Assembly: GCF_008632955.1 (NCBI RefSeq)
Contig: NZ_CP043959.1
Location: 3,658,001 to 3,722,000 of the forward strand
Source: Streptomyces tendae
Lineage (GTDB): Bacteria; Actinomycetota; Actinomycetes; Streptomycetales; Streptomycetaceae
Direction of reading: 5' to 3'
Length of the DNA: 64,000 nt
Shown: piece after piece, positions 1 through 8,152 of the stretch
How the letters are laid out: every line of letters starts with the position of its first letter
How positions within the stretch are numbered: position 1 is the stretch's first letter
Translations under genes and position numbers: made by a program
The notes under the pieces: generated by a model
What the model saw: the letters and a program-made list of their open reading frames with translations, nothing else
Database searches by the model: none
Told to the model about the DNA's origin: nothing

Positions 1-2
1 AG

Positions 3-290
3 GGAGTCAGCGCGACGGCCGTCACGCCGGAACGCGCCGTCACCCTGACCTGTGCCCCGGGACCCTCGGGCACCCACCCGGCCGCCGCCTCCGCCTGCGC
101 GGACCTGACCGTCGTCGGCGGCGACCTCAACGCGCTGACGAGAAGCGACGACGTCATGTGCCCGATGGTGTACGACCCGGTGCTGGTCACCGTGGACGGC
201 GTCTGGCAGGGCAAGCGCGTCTCCTACGAGCGCTCGTTCTCCAACGCGTGCGAGTTGAACGCGCACGGGTCGAGCGTCTTCGCCTTCTGA
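3..290 (+). CDS. Subtilisin inhibitor-like (SSI) protease inhibitor, C-terminal part
   Basis: The window opens inside this gene; about 95 residues remain up to the TGA. They match the C-terminal two thirds of Streptomyces subtilisin inhibitor: the reactive-site loop MCPMVYDP, then [19 protein letters not shown] and the ending [12 protein letters not shown] proteins are secreted dimers that block subtilisin-type serine proteases by a standard mechanism; the P1 residue here is the Met before Val in CPMVYD. Cys pairs typical of the family are visible. Signal peptide, start and promoter lie outside the window. Two secreted serine proteases occur further along, but a functional link is only inferred. 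Confidence 0.93.
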   Translation, partial: GVSATAVTPERAVTLTCAPGPSGTHPAAASACADLTVVGGDLNALTRSDDVMCPMVYDPVLVTVDGVWQGKRVSYERSFSNACELNAHGSSVFAF

Positions 291-433
291 GACCGGGATC
301 GCGCGTTCCCGTGACCGTGTGGCGGCCCGCGGACTGGGGAGTACGGGGCACCGCGCGGACAGTGCGATCCCACAAGGAGGCCGGCGGGCGGAGTGGGGCC
401 GCCCGCCGGCCTCCGGGCCGTGTCGGGAAGGAT

Positions 434-682
434 TCAGGCGCGGTCGCGGTGGCTGGTGTCGCACCACGGGTAGCGCCGGCTGCGCCGGCAGGTGCACAGG
501 GCCACGCGGAAGCGGTCGGAGGACACGACCGAGCCGTCCTCCAGCTCCACCTCCACCGGTCCCTCCACCAGCATCGGCCCCTTGCGCCGCATGGTGACGC
601 GGCGCGGGTCACCCGGGGGCCCGGACGGGGAGGGCGCCGACCCGGCGGGGGAGGGCGCGGGGTCAGACGGGGAGTTCGGCAC
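434..682 (-). CDS. CDGSH-type iron-sulfur protein
   Basis: An 82-residue protein with a Pro/Ser-rich N-terminus of about 28 residues and a C-terminal CDGSH zinc-finger-like motif, CTCRRSRRYPWCDTSH. Three Cys and one His of this motif ligate a [2Fe-2S] cluster in the family. The usual Gly after CD is Thr here (CDTSH). These proteins transfer electrons or clusters. It is the last gene of a minus-strand operon; its ATG lies about 20 bases inside the end of the methyltransferase gene, so translation is probably coupled. The upstream diiron oxygenase-like gene makes a role as an electron donor plausible, but that is inference. Confidence 0.85.
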   Translation of the reverse strand: MPNSPSDPAPSPAGSAPSPSGPPGDPRRVTMRRKGPMLVEGPVEVELEDGSVVSSDRFRVALCTCRRSRRYPWCDTSHRDRA

Positions 683-1347
683 GGACCACCACCAGCTCTT
701 CCTCGTTGTCGGCGGGGGACAGCAGCCCCCGCTCCCGCAGCCACTTCTCCCGGGTCCGCAGCACCGGACCGAAGGCGATCCGCCGCCGCTGCGTGACCGC
801 GGACTTCAGTCCGGCGGTCCGCAGGCAGTCCACGGTCAGCTCCGGATCGCTGAGCGCCGACTGCACGAGGAGCAGCACACCGCCCCGCCGCAGCAGCCCG
901 GGGGCCTCGTGGCAGACGCGGTCCAGCACCAGCCTGCCGTCACCGCCCGCGTCCCAGGCGCGGGCCGCGCCGCGTGGCGGCCGGTGCCCGGCGGCGCGGG
1001 AACGTAGGGGGATTGGTGAGGACCAGGTCGAACGTCCGGCCCCGCACCGGATCGAACAGGTTTCCGCGCACGACCTGGACGGAGAGACCGGCCCGCCGCG
1101 CGTTCAGCCGGGCCGTGCACACGGCCCGCCGTGACACGTCGACGGCGGTCACACGGGCGCCGCGCCGGGCGGCCGCCAGGGCCAGGGCGCCGGAGCCGGT
1201 ACCGACGTCCAGGACGTCGGCGCCCGGCGGGACGGGCTCGTCGGCCAGGGCGGCGGCGAGCAGCTCGGTGTCCTCCTGAGGGGCGTACACGCCCGGGAGT
1301 GCCAGACTTTTCACAGGCGGCCGAGTACCCCGTTGGTCAAGAGACAT
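663..1347 (-). pseudogene. HemK/PrmC-like SAM methyltransferase, two frameshifts as given
   Basis: The N-terminal frame (from 1347) holds the SAM-binding motif I (VLDVGTGSGALAL) and runs to LVLTNPPT. The family motif is NPPY: one extra C in the C run at about 1006-1010 restores NPPYVPAPP. A second missing base near 961-968 is needed to rejoin the frame that reads RLVLDRVCHEAP and ends at 663. Together the three pieces give a normal HemK-like protein of about 228 residues acting on an amide, N or O nucleophile. The ATG overlaps the end of the diiron enzyme gene by 11 bases. Two repairable one-base losses in G/C runs favour sequence error over true decay. Confidence 0.8.
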
Positions 1348-2350
1348 GGGTCACCTCCTGTGACAGCGGAACACGCAGGGCCGAGCGGCCCTCCCGCCAG
1401 TGGGCGAGCAGCCGGTCACCGAGCAGGTCCTCGGTGAACACCGTGGCCGCCACACCGAACGCGATGTCCGGGGCGAGCAGCGGCTCGTCCTCCAGCAGAC
1501 CGCCGATGACGTCCTTGCGGACGACCTGCTCGTGCACGGCGTCCGCTTCCACGTGCTCGTCGTAGAAGTGCTCGGCGGCGGGACCGGCGCCCGCGCGGCG
1601 CATGGCCTCCGCGAGCCGCCGGGACCCCGGCGAGGACGTGATCTCGACCGTCGCGAAATGACCCACCAGGGCGCCCCGGAGCGTGCGGTGCAGGCCGAAC
1701 AGCGACATCAGGTTCACCGTGACCAGCAGCTCCGCGCAGGCGGCGTCCAGATACCGGCCGTACGTGGTGTCCAGTCCGAGGTCGGTCATCAGGTCGGCGA
1801 ACAGCCGGGCGTGCACCCGGTCGCCCCGCCCGCCGCCGTACTCGTCGAACTCCACGGCCGCCATCGCCGCCTTGGCCCGGCCGCGCAGCCTCGGCAGCAC
1901 CCAGGCGTGCGGGTCGGCCTCCTTGAGGTGGTACAGCGAGCGCAGTGCCGCGTACTCGCGCAGCTGCCACAGTTCGCCCTTGTCGCGCAGGAAGTGACTG
2001 ACGCCCGTGCCGTCCACCGGCTCCACGAGGATCCCGGCGAGCGCGTCGTCGACGCTCTCGTGGTGCGGGGCGTCCGCGCGCAGGGCGGCGAGGAAGCGGC
2101 GCTCCATGGCGGCCCGGGTGCGAAGTAGGTCCGGGTCCCACTCCAGGGCCGGCGCCACGTCCGCGAAACCGCGGTAGTGCATCTCGTAGCAGAGGTAGAG
2201 GGCGAGCTGGAGGTCCTCGCCGTACACGGCGGCCGCCGCCACGTCCTCCTCGGAGGGCAGCGGGCCGGCGCCCCGCAGATACGTCGTCACGCCGCGGCTG
2301 AGCGGCCCGCGCGGTCCGGGCAGCAGAGGTTCGTCTCGGGGGTCGTCCAT
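1337..2350 (-). CDS. Iron-containing redox enzyme, heme-oxygenase-like diiron fold
   Basis: A 337-residue protein. Likely ligand segments of the heme-oxygenase-like diiron oxygenase (HDO) superfamily are visible: EMHYRGF, then EFDEYGGG followed by RVHARLF, and HFYDEHVEADAVHE in the C-terminal helix. HDO enzymes use a labile diiron centre and O2 for N-oxygenation, desaturation or C-C cleavage; the substrate here is unknown. It heads an operon with a methyltransferase and a CDGSH protein. The ATG at 2350 has no strong ribosome site. The 79-bp gap to the divergent FMN reductase probably holds both promoters. The family call is firm, the chemistry open. Confidence 0.82.
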   Translation of the reverse strand: MDDPRDEPLLPGPRGPLSRGVTTYLRGAGPLPSEEDVAAAAVYGEDLQLALYLCYEMHYRGFADVAPALEWDPDLLRTRAAMERRFLAALRADAPHHESVDDALAGILVEPVDGTGVSHFLRDKGELWQLREYAALRSLYHLKEADPHAWVLPRLRGRAKAAMAAVEFDEYGGGRGDRVHARLFADLMTDLGLDTTYGRYLDAACAELLVTVNLMSLFGLHRTLRGALVGHFATVEITSSPGSRRLAEAMRRAGAGPAAEHFYDEHVEADAVHEQVVRKDVIGGLLEDEPLLAPDIAFGVAATVFTEDLLGDRLLAHWREGRSALRVPLSQEVTHVS

Positions 2351-2420
2351 GGGCCCCGAGTACCCGGACGGCGGACGGAAACGCCCGGCGGCATGGCGGG
2401 GGCGCGCCCGCGGGGTACCC

Positions 2421-2432
2421 CATGACGTCATG
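2421..2432. promoter_or_regulatory. 12-bp perfect palindrome over the FMN reductase start codon
   Basis: CATGACGTCATG is a perfect palindrome whose last three bases are the ATG of the next gene. It also contains a three-codon ORF (ATG ACG TCA TGA) whose stop overlaps that ATG. It could be an operator for the divergent pair, or chance. Confidence 0.35.
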
Positions 2433-3038
2433 AAGGCATTGGTGATCAACTGCACGCTCAAGAAGTCACCGGAGACCTCCCACACCGAGGCGCTGTTCCG
2501 GACCGTCACCGAGCGGCTGGAGCAGGAGGGCGTCGAGGTCGACGTCGTCCGCGCCGTGGACCTGGAGATCGCCCCCGGCGTGGTCAGCGAGGCCGTGCAC
2601 GAGGGCGACGACTGGCCCCGGGTGCACGAGAAGCTTCTCGCGGCCGAGATCCTCGTCATCGCCTCGCCGACCTGGCCGGGCCAGCCGTCGTCGGTGGCCA
2701 AGCGGGTCCTGGAACGGATGGACGCGATGCTGTCCGAGACCGACCAAGAGGGCCGCCCGGTCGCCTGCAACCGGGTCGCCGGCGTCGTCGTCACCGGCAA
2801 CGAGGACGGCGCCCACCATGTGATCAGCGAGATCACCGGCGGGCTCCAGGACATCGGGTACACCATCCCGGGCAGGCGTGGACGTACTGGAACCATGGTC
2901 CGGGCCGGGGGCCCGTCCTTCCTGGAGGGTGGCGGCGGCCAGGACTGGTCACGCAGCACGGGCCGCGCCATGGCGGTGAACCTGCTGGGTGTCGCCCGCG
3001 CTCTCGCGGCCCGGCCGCTCGGCGCCCCTCCGCAGTAG
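2430..3038 (+). CDS. NADPH-dependent FMN reductase / flavodoxin-like oxidoreductase
   Basis: About 202 residues. The N-terminus MKALVINCTLKKSPETSHTE is the flavin phosphate-binding loop of NAD(P)H:FMN oxidoreductases, and IASPTWPGQPSS is the second flavin contact seen in the family. Residues after GYTIPG read RRGRTGTMVRAGG; shifting one base gives QAWTYWNHGPG, the expected aromatic motif in this position, so a one-base loss near 2873 and a compensating gain near 2915 seem to leave a 14-residue wrong-frame patch. The rest is in frame to the TAG. No clear ribosome site precedes the ATG. Cytosolic flavin or quinone reduction is the likely role. Confidence 0.82.
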   Translation: MKALVINCTLKKSPETSHTEALFRTVTERLEQEGVEVDVVRAVDLEIAPGVVSEAVHEGDDWPRVHEKLLAAEILVIASPTWPGQPSSVAKRVLERMDAMLSETDQEGRPVACNRVAGVVVTGNEDGAHHVISEITGGLQDIGYTIPGRRGRTGTMVRAGGPSFLEGGGGQDWSRSTGRAMAVNLLGVARALAARPLGAPPQ

Positions 3039-3050
3039 GGCCGGGCGTCA

Positions 3051-3079
3051 GGGCTGCCGCCGGGCCCCGGCGGCAGCCC
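3051..3079. terminator. Bidirectional terminator hairpin
   Basis: A perfect 13-bp stem (GGGCTGCCGCCGG / CCGGCGGCAGCCC) with a 3-nt loop lies between two convergent genes ending at 3038 and 3087. Confidence 0.75.
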
Positions 3080-3086
3080 CGACGTG

Positions 3087-3263
3087 CTACTCGCCCTCGG
3101 CCTGCTCCTGCGCCTCGGTGTTGGGCGTGACGGCCTCGCCCGCCTCACCGCGGTGCCGGCGGTCCTCCTCGGTGTCCCGGGTCCGGCGCTCGGCCTCCTC
3201 CACCTCGCGCAGCACCTCGTCGACGGCCGACTCGTCCTTGGGGGTGTCGTCGTGCTCGGACAC
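3087..3263 (-). CDS. Small highly charged hypothetical protein (58 aa)
   Basis: GTG start with a good ribosome site (AGGAGAG) upstream. The 58 residues are mostly Glu, Asp, Arg and Gln with a long predicted helix (VDEVLREVEEAERRTRD). There is no Cys, signal peptide or membrane segment. The ribosome site, Streptomyces codon bias at third positions and the terminator just after the stop support it as real. It lies 55 bp after the start of the intergenic gap following the Ppx gene, in the same direction, and may be cotranscribed. Function unknown. Confidence 0.65.
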   Translation of the reverse strand: MSEHDDTPKDESAVDEVLREVEEAERRTRDTEEDRRHRGEAGEAVTPNTEAQEQAEGE

Positions 3264-3318
3264 GGGCTCTCCTCACGTCGTGCTGGTCGTACCGGTCGGT
3301 GCCGCCCCGTGGGCGGGC

Positions 3319-4329
3319 TCAGTGGCGTGCGGCGGGGATGCGCAGGGGCACGGGACCGGCGCCCGCCGCCTCCTTCTCGTTGCTCCGGGTGACCTCCGCC
3401 CACCAGGACGGACCGTCCTCGACATGGCGCAGCAGCACCCCTTCGCGCAGCGCCCAGGGACAGATCGTCACCGTCGCCAGGCCGGTCAGCTTCATGGCGG
3501 TGTGCGCGACGACCGCGCCCGCCAGGCTCTGCAGTGAGCGGGGCGCGGAGATGCCGGGCAGCCGGGCGCGCTCGGCCGCGGACAGCGCGGCCAGCCGGTC
3601 GATCGCCACGCGCAGGTCGGATGCCGACAGCTCCCGCTCCACGAACGGGCCGTGCCGGCCGGGCGCGGCCCCGCACAGCCGCCCGAGCTGCTGGAAGGTG
3701 CGGGAGGTGGCGACCGCCGTACGCGGGCCCTCCCAGCGGATCCGGGCCGCCGCGTCGCGCAGCTGGTGCCGGACCCTGCGGCGCAGGGTCCGTACCCGGT
3801 CGGGCGAGGGCGGGTCCTCGTCCTCGAAGTACTCGTGAGTCAGCCGGGCCGCCCCCAACGGCAGCGAGGTGGCGAAGTCGGGCAGCCGGCCGCGTCCGAA
3901 GGCGACCTCCAGTGAGCCGCCGCCGATGTCCAGCAGGGCGAGCGGCCCGCAGCGCCAGCCCATCCAGCGGCGCGCCGCGAGGAAGGTGAGTTCCGCCTCG
4001 ACCTCGCCGGGCAGGGTGCACAGCTCGACGCCGGTCCGTTCCCGCACCGTGCGCAGCACCTCCTGCCGGTTGGGGGCACCGCGCACCACGGCCGTGGCGA
4101 AGGCCAGGGGACCGGCGGCGCCCCACCGCTCCGCGGCCCGGTCCGCCGCCGCCACGGCGTCCACCAGGTCCTCCACGGCCCGCTCGGGCACCTCCCCGCC
4201 GGGCGTGACCTGCTCGGACAGCCGCAGACGCCACTTGGCGGTGTGCACGGGCAGCGGCGCCCCGCCCTCCGTGTCCGACACGACGAGCCTGACGGTCTTC
4301 GACCCGACATCCACCACGCTGGTCCGCAT
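3319..4329 (-). CDS. Exopolyphosphatase / GppA family phosphatase
   Basis: 336 residues from the ATG at 4329. The ASKHA fold is clear: phosphate-1 loop at the N-terminus (VVDVGSKTVRLVV) and phosphate-2 loop LLDIGGGSLEVAFG near residue 145, with EYF and SRTFQQL segments later. Ppx/GppA enzymes hydrolyse inorganic polyphosphate or pppGpp. The length is close to the single-domain actinobacterial Ppx group, lacking the C-terminal HD domain of the E. coli type. It is divergent from an ArsR-SRPBCC pair, with a 117-bp gap. Cytosolic. Confidence 0.88.
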   Translation of the reverse strand: MRTSVVDVGSKTVRLVVSDTEGGAPLPVHTAKWRLRLSEQVTPGGEVPERAVEDLVDAVAAADRAAERWGAAGPLAFATAVVRGAPNRQEVLRTVRERTGVELCTLPGEVEAELTFLAARRWMGWRCGPLALLDIGGGSLEVAFGRGRLPDFATSLPLGAARLTHEYFEDEDPPSPDRVRTLRRRVRHQLRDAAARIRWEGPRTAVATSRTFQQLGRLCGAAPGRHGPFVERELSASDLRVAIDRLAALSAAERARLPGISAPRSLQSLAGAVVAHTAMKLTGLATVTICPWALREGVLLRHVEDGPSWWAEVTRSNEKEAAGAGPVPLRIPAARH

Positions 4330-4402
4330 GGCCCGTGGGTACCCATTTCCCGCCCCGCCCAACGGCCGGACCGCGACGGACGGCGAAGACACGCCACGGC
4401 CG

Positions 4403-4440
4403 TATATTCCTTGACGGGAATATAACCACGGAGGCATAGT
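4403..4440 (+). promoter_or_regulatory. Promoter with perfect inverted-repeat operator around the -35 (ArsR-type)
   Basis: Arms TATATTCC (4403-4410) and GGAATATA (4417-4424) form a perfect 8-6-8 inverted repeat. The six bases between them are TTGACG, a good -35 hexamer. CATAGT at 4435-4440, 18 bases on, would be the -10. Transcription would then start at or next to the ATG at 4447, implying a leaderless mRNA. Such AT-rich sequence stands out sharply here. Autorepression by the ArsR product is inferred. Confidence 0.75.
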
Positions 4441-4446
4441 GGCTGT

Positions 4447-4785
4447 ATGCCCGCCGCCGACCTGTGGACCGCCCTCGCCGACCCGCGTCGACGGGCCGTC
4501 GTCGCCCTGCTGCTGGCACGCCCGAGGCCGGTGGGGGAGATCGCGCGGGAGTGCGGCCTGAGCCAGCCGGGCGCCTCCAAGCACCTCAAGGTGCTCCGCG
4601 AGGCCGGCCTGGTCCACGTACGGCAGGAGGCGCAGCGCCGGGTGTACGCCCTGGACCCCGCTCCCATGGCCGCCCTGGACGCCTGGCTGGCTCCGTACCG
4701 GAAGCTGTGGGGCGAGAGCCTTGACGCGCTGGGCCGCCGCCTGGACGAGCGGCCGGCCGCCACCGAACCGACACCGGAGGACTGA
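4447..4785 (+). CDS. ArsR-family winged-helix transcriptional regulator
   Basis: 112 residues. The helix-turn-helix region reads EIARECGLSQPGASKHLKVLREAGLV, the canonical ArsR recognition helix, followed by a wing (VRQEAQRRVYALD). There is no Cys metal site of the ArsR/SmtB type, so it belongs to the metal-independent group that typically precedes an SRPBCC/AHSA1 gene. That gene follows 5 bases after the stop. GGAGG lies 12 bases before the ATG, but a leaderless transcript is also likely. It probably represses its own operon through the 4403-4424 repeat. Confidence 0.9.
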   Translation: MPAADLWTALADPRRRAVVALLLARPRPVGEIARECGLSQPGASKHLKVLREAGLVHVRQEAQRRVYALDPAPMAALDAWLAPYRKLWGESLDALGRRLDERPAATEPTPED

Positions 4786-4790
4786 TCCCC

Positions 4791-5321
4791 ATGCCCGCCG
4801 AACCCACCGGCACCTTCCTCACCCTGGACGACGGACGCCCGGCCGTCCGCTTCAGCCGCGAGTACGGCCACCCCGTCGACCGGGTGTGGCGGTTCGTCAC
4901 CGACCCCGACGAGCTGGCCCACTGGTTCCCCTCCCGCGCGGAGATCGACCTGCGCCCCGGAGGCGCCGTCACCTTCACCGGGGACCCCGCACTGGAGGAC
5001 TCCGGCGGCCGGGTGATCGCCGTCGACCCGCCCCGCCACCTCTCCTTCACCTGGGAGGACGACGAGATCCACTTCGACCTGGAGGAACTGGCCGGCAAGC
5101 GCACCCGGCTCACCCTCACGAACGTCCTCGGGACCGAGAACACCGCCGCCCGCAACAGCGCCGGCTGGGACGTGTGCCTCTCCGCGCTGGACGCCCGTGC
5201 GCGCGGCGAACGCTTCGAGGGACCGCACGCCGGCCCCGAGGCACCCGCCCGGGAGCTGTACGAGGCCTACGTCGCGGCCGGGATGCCCTCGGGAGCGCCG
5301 TACCCCGGCGCGGACGTCTGA
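4791..5321 (+). CDS. SRPBCC / AHSA1 domain protein
   Basis: 176 residues with START-like fold features: the strand FSREYGHPVDRVWRFVTDP at the N-terminus, the WFPSRAEIDLRPGG segment and SFTWEDDEIHF. AHSA1-type proteins have a deep hydrophobic cavity and bind small hydrophobic ligands; the ligand is unknown. It is cotranscribed with the ArsR gene, a very common Streptomyces pair. No signal peptide. The stop lies only 4 bases from the convergent NHLM transporter gene, with no hairpin between them. Confidence 0.87.
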   Translation: MPAEPTGTFLTLDDGRPAVRFSREYGHPVDRVWRFVTDPDELAHWFPSRAEIDLRPGGAVTFTGDPALEDSGGRVIAVDPPRHLSFTWEDDEIHFDLEELAGKRTRLTLTNVLGTENTAARNSAGWDVCLSALDARARGERFEGPHAGPEAPARELYEAYVAAGMPSGAPYPGADV

Positions 5322-5325
5322 CGGA

Positions 5326-8151
5326 TCAGGCCAGCTGTCTGCGCACCAGCTCGTGCAGGCGGCCCCGGGTGTCGGCGAGCAGTTCGGCGGGGGTGCCCTG
5401 CTGGACCACCTTGCCGGCCTCCATCACCACCACCCGGTCCGCGTCCAGGACCGTCGACAGGCGGTGCGCGATGACGACACGGGTCGCCCGCAGGGCCTTG
5501 GTGCTCTCGATCACCGTGCGCTGCGTCTCGTTGTCCAGGGCGCTGGTCGCCTCGTCGAAGAAGAGGATCCGCGGCCTGCGGATCAGCGCCTGGGCGATCA
5601 TCAGCCGCTGCCGCTGACCACCGGAGACCGCGCCGCTGCCCGAGACGATGGTGTGCAGCCCCATCGGCATCCGGCGGATGTCCTCGGCCAGCCCCGCCAT
5701 CTCCGCGGCCGCCATCGCCTCCTCGGGCGTGTACGGCTCGCTCCCGCAGATCACGTCCATGATCGACCCGGTGAACGGCTGGGCGTGCTGGAGCACCACA
5801 CCGCACTGCCGGCGCACCGCCGACCGGTCCAGCGCCGCCAGGTCCTGCCCGTCGTACAGGACGGAGCCGGACTGCGGCCGGTCGAAGCCGATGAGCAGCC
5901 GCAGCAGCGTCGACTTGCCGCAGCCGCTCGGGCCCACCACCGCCACGAACTCGCCCGGACGCGCCTCGAACGACACGTCGTCCAGCACCAGCGGACCGTC
6001 GTCGGAGTAGCGGAAGGACACCCGCCGGGCCTCGAGCGCCCCGGTCAGCGGCCCGGGCCGGGTGCTCGCCGTACGCACCTCGGGCGTCGCGTCCAGCACC
6101 GGCCGGATCTGTTCGAACAGCGGCAGCGCGGCGACCGCCGAGACGAACGACCCGGTCAGCTGGGTCACCGACGTCAGCACCATCGTCACCGACGTGTTGA
6201 AGGTGAGGAACTCCGCCGCCGTCATCGACCCGCGCGCCGGACCGGCCAGCAGCATGAACATCCCCAGCGTGCACAGCGGCAGATAGACCGCGCCCAGCAC
6301 GGCCGTCAGGTTCTTGATCCGCCCGGCCTTCTGCTGCAGCTCACGGCTGCGCGCGAACTGCGACGCCCACGCCGCGTACGCGTAGTTCTCCGCCGCCGCC
6401 ACCCGCAGCTTCGGCAGCCCGCGCAGCGTCTGGAAGGCCTGGTTGTTCAGCTTGTTGGTGAGCACCACCAGCCGCCGCTGCCAGCGCACCTGCCACAGCC
6501 CGAGCCCCAGGAACACACTCGCGACCACCACCAGCATGCCCAGCGCGGCCAGCGCCATCGGCACGCTGAACCACAGCAGCAGCCCCAGGTTCACCGCGCC
6601 CACGGTGACCGACTGGGTCACCGTGGGGCCCACCCCGGCCAGCATCCGGCGGATCGCGCTGATCCCCATCGCCGCGCTCGCCAGCTCACCCGTGGACCGC
6701 TCGGTGAAGAACCGGGTCGGCAGCCGCAGCAGCCTGTCCCACACCGCCGGCTGGAGCGTGGCCTCCACCCGGCCCTCCAGCCGCAGCAGGGTGAGGTTCT
6801 GCAGCAGCATGAAGGCGGCGGCGACCACACTGCTGAGCATCACCGCGAGACACACCTGCACGATGAGGTCCGTCCGAGCCGTCGGCACGTACTCGCCGAG
6901 CACCCTGCCGGTCGCGAGTGGCACCAGCGTCCCGAGCGCCACCGTCACCAGGCCGCTCAGCAGCAGCCCGGTCAGGTCACCCCGGGTGCCGGACACGCAG
7001 AAGCGCATCAGCCGCAGCGGGCTCAGCCGCCGCTCGGGCAGCGGCCGGTAGAACATCACCGCCCGGGGCTCGAACTCCCCGGCGTTCGCCTTCTCGACCG
7101 GGGTCTCCCGGCCGGTCGCCGGATGCACGGCCACATAGCCGCCGCGCCGCCACAGCAGCGCCACCGGCGCCCCCGACAGCGCGCGACGGCCCACCAGCGG
7201 CCCCACGTCGTCCCGCCACCACCGGTCGTCCAGCCGCACCACCCGGGTGCGCAGCCGTGAGGCCAGCGCGATCTGCTCGACCGGGTCCAGCCGGTCCCCG
7301 CCGGTGCCGGCCTGCGCGGGCGCGGCCAGCGTGATGCCGGCGGCCCGCGCCACCAGCTCGCAGGCCGCGTACGTGGCGTCCGCGTCGGCGGCCGTCGTGC
7401 TCCGCCCCGACCGCTTGCCGATCGCCGCGAGCAGCGTCCGGTCGGCCTGCGCCCGTACCGCCTCGCCGGCCGCGATGCCCTGCGCGGTGCGCGACTCGTG
7501 GGTCTCCTCCAGCTGCTCGATCCACCGGTCCAGCGTGGTCATCAGCCGGTACTGCTGGTCGACCATGGTCTGCCACAGCGCCGGGTCCATCAACAGGTCC
7601 GCCGCGGCCTCCGCCCCGTACAGCGAGCCGTACTGCACGCTGCCCGGCGGCACCTGCATCCAGAACACGTCGTCGTCGGTGGGGGCCGCCGCCCGCTCCG
7701 TCGCCATCGGGGCCTGGAACAGCACGGCCAGGCTCCGGCCCACGCCCAGGGCGAGGGCGTACTCGAGCGGGCTCGTCGTGGGCGGCACGTACTGCGGGTT
7801 GCCGTACTCGTCGTACGACCAGGTCTGGGTTCCCGCCGACTGGTACAGCTCGCGCAGCGCGACGCGGTGCACCACGCAGTCCCGCAGCGGCCGCGCAACC
7901 AGTGTGTGCGCCGGACCCGCCACCGGGCCCAGCACCAGCGAGCCCGCCTCCAGGCGGCCCAGGTGGTGCCAGTGACCCTGCTGCTCGGCGTCCACCGCGA
8001 ACAGGTCCACGGCGCCGGACACGATCAGCCACAGCACCTGAGGCCCCTCCAGGTCCAGACGTCCGAACCCGGAGCAGTCGATCGGGGTGCCCAGCGCGCC
8101 GAGCGCGCCCAGGACGACGTCGCCGCCCTGCCCCTCCTGCACGGCAGTCAT
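5326..8151 (-). CDS. NHLM-type bacteriocin ABC transporter, permease/ATPase without peptidase
   Basis: 941 residues. The first roughly 400 residues form a cytosolic region seen in NHLM-type second transporters (cyclic-nucleotide-domain-like start). Next come a six-helix exporter domain (about 410-680) and a nucleotide-binding domain with Walker A GPSGCGKSTLL, signature VSGGQRQRL and Walker B ILFFDEATSALD. There is no C39 peptidase. The ATG lies 1 base after the stop of the peptidase-containing partner, so coupled translation and a heterodimeric exporter are likely. It exports the leader-cleaved peptide encoded at 11287-11502 (inference from locus layout). Confidence 0.9.
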   Translation of the reverse strand: MTAVQEGQGGDVVLGALGALGTPIDCSGFGRLDLEGPQVLWLIVSGAVDLFAVDAEQQGHWHHLGRLEAGSLVLGPVAGPAHTLVARPLRDCVVHRVALRELYQSAGTQTWSYDEYGNPQYVPPTTSPLEYALALGVGRSLAVLFQAPMATERAAAPTDDDVFWMQVPPGSVQYGSLYGAEAAADLLMDPALWQTMVDQQYRLMTTLDRWIEQLEETHESRTAQGIAAGEAVRAQADRTLLAAIGKRSGRSTTAADADATYAACELVARAAGITLAAPAQAGTGGDRLDPVEQIALASRLRTRVVRLDDRWWRDDVGPLVGRRALSGAPVALLWRRGGYVAVHPATGRETPVEKANAGEFEPRAVMFYRPLPERRLSPLRLMRFCVSGTRGDLTGLLLSGLVTVALGTLVPLATGRVLGEYVPTARTDLIVQVCLAVMLSSVVAAAFMLLQNLTLLRLEGRVEATLQPAVWDRLLRLPTRFFTERSTGELASAAMGISAIRRMLAGVGPTVTQSVTVGAVNLGLLLWFSVPMALAALGMLVVVASVFLGLGLWQVRWQRRLVVLTNKLNNQAFQTLRGLPKLRVAAAENYAYAAWASQFARSRELQQKAGRIKNLTAVLGAVYLPLCTLGMFMLLAGPARGSMTAAEFLTFNTSVTMVLTSVTQLTGSFVSAVAALPLFEQIRPVLDATPEVRTASTRPGPLTGALEARRVSFRYSDDGPLVLDDVSFEARPGEFVAVVGPSGCGKSTLLRLLIGFDRPQSGSVLYDGQDLAALDRSAVRRQCGVVLQHAQPFTGSIMDVICGSEPYTPEEAMAAAEMAGLAEDIRRMPMGLHTIVSGSGAVSGGQRQRLMIAQALIRRPRILFFDEATSALDNETQRTVIESTKALRATRVVIAHRLSTVLDADRVVVMEAGKVVQQGTPAELLADTRGRLHELVRRQLA

Positions 8152-8152
8152 C

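Noticed and set aside
1337..4519. A continuous 1060-codon minus-strand frame
   Set aside because: Only its last third is the diiron enzyme (starting at 2350). The rest overlaps the FMN reductase, small protein and Ppx genes antisense and has high-GC shadow composition.
5197..7260. Long plus-strand frame rich in His, Arg, Gln and Pro
   Set aside because: It is antisense to the NHLM transporter with classic shadow composition and no domain.
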